A stretch of 64,000 nt of DNA from Paenibacillus sp. LS1 (GTDB taxonomy: Bacteria > Bacillota > Bacilli > Paenibacillales > Paenibacillaceae). The position numbers and the translations under genes were made by a program. The stretch is taken from the NCBI RefSeq assembly GCF_026013365.1, contig NZ_JAPDOE010000002.1, forward strand, positions 62,001-126,000. The letters run 5' to 3'. Below, piece after piece: positions 60,949-64,000 of the stretch; position 1 is the first letter of the stretch, and the number at the start of each line of letters is the position of its first letter. The notes under the pieces were generated by a model, which searched no databases, had not been told where the DNA came from, and was given only the letters and a program-made list of their open reading frames with translations.

Positions 60949-60977
60949 CGTGTTCAAAAAGACCGGTTTTCAGTACC
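60949..60977. repeat. TGTTCAAAAAG element, left-end half copy
   Basis: 29 bp matching 6039-6067 with two differences (CGTGTTCAAAAAG then ACCGGTTTTCAGTACC). The inner hairpin and the right arm are missing. It begins 7 nt past the stop of the hydrolase gene (60984-61832), so the element appears to have lost its distal part or to have been cut by that gene's end. Confidence 0.8.
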
Positions 60978-60983
60978 TCTTAA

Positions 60984-61832
60984 TTATGAACGATTTATCC
61001 AGGTCCAGGTTCGAGCCAGCCCCTGCGCGATTCTGCGATTCATGCTTGCATTGGTGAAATATCCTCCATGACTTAGTGGATTCCAGCTCAAGGCTAGGCC
61101 ACCCGAGTTCACTTCAATGTCTTCTTTGACAGCTTTCTCATAAGCCGGATCAATGGGACGCAGCGGATAACCCAGAATATCATCCCGATCATAGAAGTTC
61201 ACCCATTCCCCTTCCAGCCCGGCATAATAGTGATTCACATGGGAGGAGGGCACCTGAATCGGGCAGCTAAAGTCATGGTAACGCAAACTCCATAAGGGCA
61301 GGGTTGTACCAAACGAGTAAAAATTGGTCAACGTGTCCCCCCGCTCCAAAGCCGAGTTCACATCCAAAATCTCAGGAACACGACTGGACGGATATTGCAG
61401 ATCGTAGAAGAAGTTACTTGCGATTACTGCACCCAAACTATGTGCAACCACACAGAGCGGAGCCTCCGGGCCGTTACGCTGTGCAAGGGTATGCAGCGCC
61501 TGGTTCAACGTTCGATGTACGGCATCATAGTTATGGCCTTGATTTTCCACCGGTTGATAAGCAACCGCATCAGCGAGATAATGGATGACAAATCGGCGTA
61601 GTGTCTGGTAGTTCAAACCCGGAGAGCTGACGAGCTGCTGAAACAGCGCCTCTTCCCGCTCCTCAAATACGTCGGCCCAATATACAGGTTCGATATCCAG
61701 CATCTGTTTGGCGGCTCCAGGCAGGACCATCACCTGATCCAATTCCTTATGCAAACAAGCAATCAGCTTGTCCGCGTAGCCTTCCTTTCGCATACCCAGC
61801 CCATGAATAACCATCACCGCAACACGTGTCAT
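60984..61832 (-). CDS. Alpha/beta hydrolase (lipase/PGAP1-like esterase)
   Basis: A 282-residue soluble hydrolase. VAVMVIHGLGMRKEG carries the HG oxyanion motif, and LCVVAHSLGAVIASNFFYDL the nucleophile elbow AHSLG (Ser). The catalytic Asp (NFYDRDDILGYPL) and His (NPLSHGGYFTN) follow in the usual order. ATG 61832 has AGGAGG 8 nt upstream; the ATG at 61850 precedes that site. No signal peptide. The substrate is unknown; a lipid or ester is most likely. No terminator but a truncated repeat follows the stop. Confidence 0.87.
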   Translation of the reverse strand: MTRVAVMVIHGLGMRKEGYADKLIACLHKELDQVMVLPGAAKQMLDIEPVYWADVFEEREEALFQQLVSSPGLNYQTLRRFVIHYLADAVAYQPVENQGHNYDAVHRTLNQALHTLAQRNGPEAPLCVVAHSLGAVIASNFFYDLQYPSSRVPEILDVNSALERGDTLTNFYSFGTTLPLWSLRYHDFSCPIQVPSSHVNHYYAGLEGEWVNFYDRDDILGYPLRPIDPAYEKAVKEDIEVNSGGLALSWNPLSHGGYFTNASMNRRIAQGLARTWTWINRS

Positions 61833-61994
61833 GGCTCTCCTCCTCATCAATCGCCTAGAATCTCTTTCTCCACCATATGAATACCACTACCCGAACATGC
61901 CTGTAGCTTGCTTTATCGGACGATACCTTTCACTCATGGTTAGCATGACCTTCCGTTAATTCATCCTATGTACAGTTTACCACGAGACAAATAA

Positions 61995-62037
61995 TAAAAA
62001 CGAACCTGTACAGAACTCCATCCTGTCTAGGTTCGTT
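61995..62037 (-). terminator. Terminator of the GH29 gene
   Basis: AACGAACC (61999-62006) pairs with GGTTCGTT (62030-62037), and inner CAG/CTG pairs extend it. On the minus strand the stem is followed by TTTTTATTATTT. Confidence 0.85.
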
Positions 62038-62059
62038 AAAGAGCAACTTTCATATTTTA

Positions 62060-63499
62060 TTAGCAGTTCTTCCCTGCATAATACACGCCAAATTTTTGCA
62101 AAGTAGGACACCACCTGGACTCTTCAATCATCAAACGAATAAATCTTGCATGAACAGCAGGGAATCGAAGTATTTTTTTGTACCCCACTACTGTGCCGCT
62201 TGAAATTTCTGTCCATTCTTCCTCTTCTCCCCGGCATTCCAAACGAAAACGTTCAATCCGCTGTCCACTACGAATATGTTCCATTAACACAGCGTGGTCA
62301 ATAGAGTGTTCCTCGCCCAAGTCCAGTTCAATCCAGGCCTCCTCCATCCCTTCTGGCGCACTCCACCATGTATCAGTTCGCTCGTCCACCACCCGGTTAG
62401 CATGATGATGCTCGTCCAACATCGAAGAGCAGGAAGCTTTTACATCTACTGCCAGATCTGTTGCAAAAGTGTGTCTCAGCACGTCCCCAAGCTCCTTCAT
62501 GCGCTGTACATCATGTTCATGAATGCGTCCGCTCGGAGTCGGTGGAAGATTCAACAAAAATGTTCCATTACCTCCTACGGAGCCATAATAAATGTCCAGC
62601 AGCTCATCCGTGGAACGTACCTGATCATCTTCCTGGGGATGGTAGAACCAGCCCGGGCGGATCGAGGTATTCACTTCAGCAGGATACCAGGCAAGTCCAT
62701 CGGCCGCTTCTACAACCCCACGGCTTCCCAGATCCTCATCTTGGGAGGGAACTCGCTTGGCAAACATACCATCATCCACCTGTTGCGAATTCTCCTGAAT
62801 TTTCTCATTATCCAGCATGGAAGCTGGAACGACACTCCATTCAGAAGTTCTCGTGTGACCTGCTTCATTACCACACCACCGCACATCGGGTCCACATACC
62901 GAAATGACTGCATTTGGCTGAAGTTCACGGATTACCTCATAATAGCGATCCCAGTCATATACCTGTTTTTTGCCATTCGGTCCCTCACCGCAGGCTCCAT
63001 CGAACCAGACACAGAAGATTTCCCCATATCCTGTAAGCAGCTCTTTCAATTGCCCTACGAAAAATTCATTGTATACCTCTGAATCTCCATAGGACGGTTC
63101 ATGACGATCCCAAGGTGAAAGATACACTCCAAACTTGATTCCGCCTTCACGACAGGCATCCGCCACTTCTTTGACCATATCCCCCCGTCCATCACGCCAT
63201 GGGCTGTTTTTAACAGAATGTTCTGTCAATTGAGTCGGCCACAGGTTAAATCCATCATGGTGTTTACAAGTTAATATGAGTCCACTCATCCCGGCCAGCT
63301 TACAAGTATCTACCCATTGATGTGCATCAAAAGCGGTGGGGTTAAAAATCGCTGGAGACTCGCTCCCGTCACCCCACTCTTGGTTAGTGAATGTATTCAC
63401 CGTAAAATGAATAAATCCATAGAACTCCATTTCATTCCAGGAGATCTGTCTCTCCGAAGGTGTTACAAGTGCAGCTATTTTTGCCATGTTAGTTGTCAT
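62060..63499 (-). CDS. GH29 alpha-L-fucosidase with C-terminal discoidin-like domain
   Basis: A 479-residue cytoplasmic glycoside hydrolase (no signal peptide). The GH29 barrel at residues ~1-320 shows LILTCKHHDGFNLWPT and the nucleophile segment IFCVWFDGACGEG (Asp); W in LAWYPAEVNTSIRPGW and FLLNLPPTPSG are later family blocks. Residues ~340-475 form an F5/8-type (discoidin) domain (DTWWSAPEGMEEAWIELDLG, FIRLMIEES), common in such enzymes for fucosylated-ligand binding. AAAGGGG lies 6 nt before the ATG. The upstream region has 21-bp-spaced direct repeats suited to an AraC-type activator. Confidence 0.94.
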   Translation of the reverse strand: MTTNMAKIAALVTPSERQISWNEMEFYGFIHFTVNTFTNQEWGDGSESPAIFNPTAFDAHQWVDTCKLAGMSGLILTCKHHDGFNLWPTQLTEHSVKNSPWRDGRGDMVKEVADACREGGIKFGVYLSPWDRHEPSYGDSEVYNEFFVGQLKELLTGYGEIFCVWFDGACGEGPNGKKQVYDWDRYYEVIRELQPNAVISVCGPDVRWCGNEAGHTRTSEWSVVPASMLDNEKIQENSQQVDDGMFAKRVPSQDEDLGSRGVVEAADGLAWYPAEVNTSIRPGWFYHPQEDDQVRSTDELLDIYYGSVGGNGTFLLNLPPTPSGRIHEHDVQRMKELGDVLRHTFATDLAVDVKASCSSMLDEHHHANRVVDERTDTWWSAPEGMEEAWIELDLGEEHSIDHAVLMEHIRSGQRIERFRLECRGEEEEWTEISSGTVVGYKKILRFPAVHARFIRLMIEESRWCPTLQKFGVYYAGKNC

Positions 63500-63537
63500 G
63501 TGCTTACCCCTTTATGTGATTCAAATTAGAGTGAAAC

Positions 63538-63553
63538 CAATAGTATACTATTG
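63538..63553. promoter_or_regulatory. Palindrome at the promoter of the fucosidase gene
   Basis: CAATAGTATACTATTG is a perfect 16-bp palindrome 39 nt upstream of the fucosidase ATG. It contains TATACT, a good -10 on the minus strand, so it may be the core promoter, an operator, or both. No matching -35 is seen 17 nt upstream, which fits an activator-dependent promoter. Confidence 0.5.
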
Positions 63554-63587
63554 AAATGCTATCGATTTTTCAGGATTCCGGCAAGAT

Positions 63588-63625
63588 AGTAAAACCTCTT
63601 TTTAAGGCAGTAAAACCACTTTTAT
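63588..63625 (-). promoter_or_regulatory. Direct repeats, possible AraC-type activator site
   Basis: AGTAAAACCTCTTTT (63588-63602) and AGTAAAACCACTTTT (63609-63623) are direct repeats with a start-to-start spacing of 21 bp, two helical turns. They lie 40-80 nt upstream of the candidate -10 of the fucosidase gene. AraC-family activators bind such tandem repeats. Which regulator binds is unknown. Confidence 0.55.
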
Positions 63626-63661
63626 AACTATCAAATTTCTATTCAACGTACCAAAAAAGCA

Positions 63662-63691
63662 TAAAAAAGGAGCTGCGCATCACGCAGCCCC
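63662..63691 (-). terminator. Terminator of the PTS EIIA gene
   Basis: GGAGCTGCG (63669-63677) pairs with CGCAGCCCC (63683-63691) with one mismatch or G-U; on the minus strand a run of six T follows. Confidence 0.85.
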
Positions 63692-63711
63692 CATCCTGTT
63701 GTTATATTTGA

Positions 63712-64000
63712 TTAACCTTTCAGATGAACCTTCAGCACACCATTTTGATTGGATGTAACATCACCTGTCGTGACTTCCACCCGTTCAACCATATCCTGAC
63801 CATCTGGAATGATAATCGGTGTAATCAGCGGGTAGCCCGCATCTTCAATCACCTTACGATCGAATTCCAACAGCTTTTGCCCTGCTTTTACATGCTCGCC
63901 AGCTTCGACATGCATATTGAAACCTTCACCCTTGAGGGATACCGTATTAATCCCGACATGGATCAGTACCTGTAAACCACTCGCATGTTCAAGAATTATC
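63712..64000 (-). CDS. PTS glucose/glucoside-type EIIA domain, 5' end beyond window
   Basis: The last 95 residues of an open frame that continues past the right edge. The sequence LIHVGINTVSLKGEGFNMHV contains the phosphorylated histidine motif HVGINTV of EIIA-Glc, and AGEHVKAGQKLLEFD and GYPLITPIII follow as in the C-terminal beta-sandwich. It ends VLKVHLKG. It is either a free-standing EIIA-Glc (Crr-like) or the C-terminal domain of an EIIBCA permease; the window cannot decide. Adjacent to the fucosidase gene on the same strand but separated by a terminator. Confidence 0.92.
   Translation of the reverse strand, partial: IILEHASGLQVLIHVGINTVSLKGEGFNMHVEAGEHVKAGQKLLEFDRKVIEDAGYPLITPIIIPDGQDMVERVEVTTGDVTSNQNGVLKVHLKG

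Noticed and set aside
1-64000. tRNA, rRNA, transposase, integrase or phage genes
   Set aside because: None was recognised on either strand; the three repeat families have no associated transposase in the window.

Overview
The window looks like a chromosomal segment of a Paenibacillus-type member of the Bacillota. The basis is moderate GC content, strong AGGAGG ribosome-binding sites, a cold-sensing des-desK-desR operon, small sporulation-type proteins (YjcZ, YolD), the LplA/LplB/LplC-like carbohydrate ABC transporter with a two-transmembrane AraC regulator, and families of short intergenic repeats that I associate from memory with Paenibacillus genomes. No rRNA, tRNA, CRISPR array, prophage or insertion sequence was seen.

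Layout. 1-2449: a PadR repressor translationally coupled to a HAAS-SEDS membrane protein (cut by the left edge), then a P-loop ATPase. 2450-16745: carbohydrate island, all on the minus strand. An ABC uptake operon (lipoprotein, two permeases, a 572-residue protein of unknown fold, a TIM-barrel isomerase) lies downstream of a ROK repressor / ROK kinase / MFS / AraC-sensor operon. 16747-20982: YitT protein, then the acyl-lipid desaturase with its DesK/DesR thermosensor and two palindromic operators. 21043-24424: lipoprotein, polysaccharide deacetylase, ferritin, YjcZ and YolD-like small proteins. 24484-32873: two overlapping genes that together encode one array of about 19 DUF11 repeats. 33116-36603: two GGDEF proteins around a hypothetical gene. 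36901-42812: a complete Mrp Na+/H+ antiporter operon with mrpA and mrpB fused. 42964-45275: two carbohydrate-ester hydrolases. 45469-48981: a type III polyketide synthase followed by an MMPL exporter. 49223-64000: flavin reductase, Fur-type siderophore-binding lipoprotein, Gly/Pro-rich protein, small alarmone synthetase with a Bcr/CflA exporter, hydrolases, DUF1275, LysR with an O-methyltransferase, MFS, an AbrB-type membrane protein, YkgJ, GH29 fucosidase and the end of a PTS EIIA domain.

The most unusual features are these. (1) The DUF11 array keeps its alternating A/B repeat order across an ATGA gene overlap that cuts one repeat in two. (2) At least three genes appear to start with non-canonical codons (ATT for desK and the giant DUF11 gene, CTG for a hydrolase), each with a well-placed Shine-Dalgarno sequence; for desK, the ATT start restores the numbering of the phosphorylated histidine. 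(3) Three families of short structured intergenic repeats occur, two of them with a full copy inside the same ABC operon. (4) There is a type III PKS-MMPL export pair, and a 28-residue leader ORF coupled to the AbrB-type gene. All functional statements are read from sequence and family knowledge; nothing was searched or computed.
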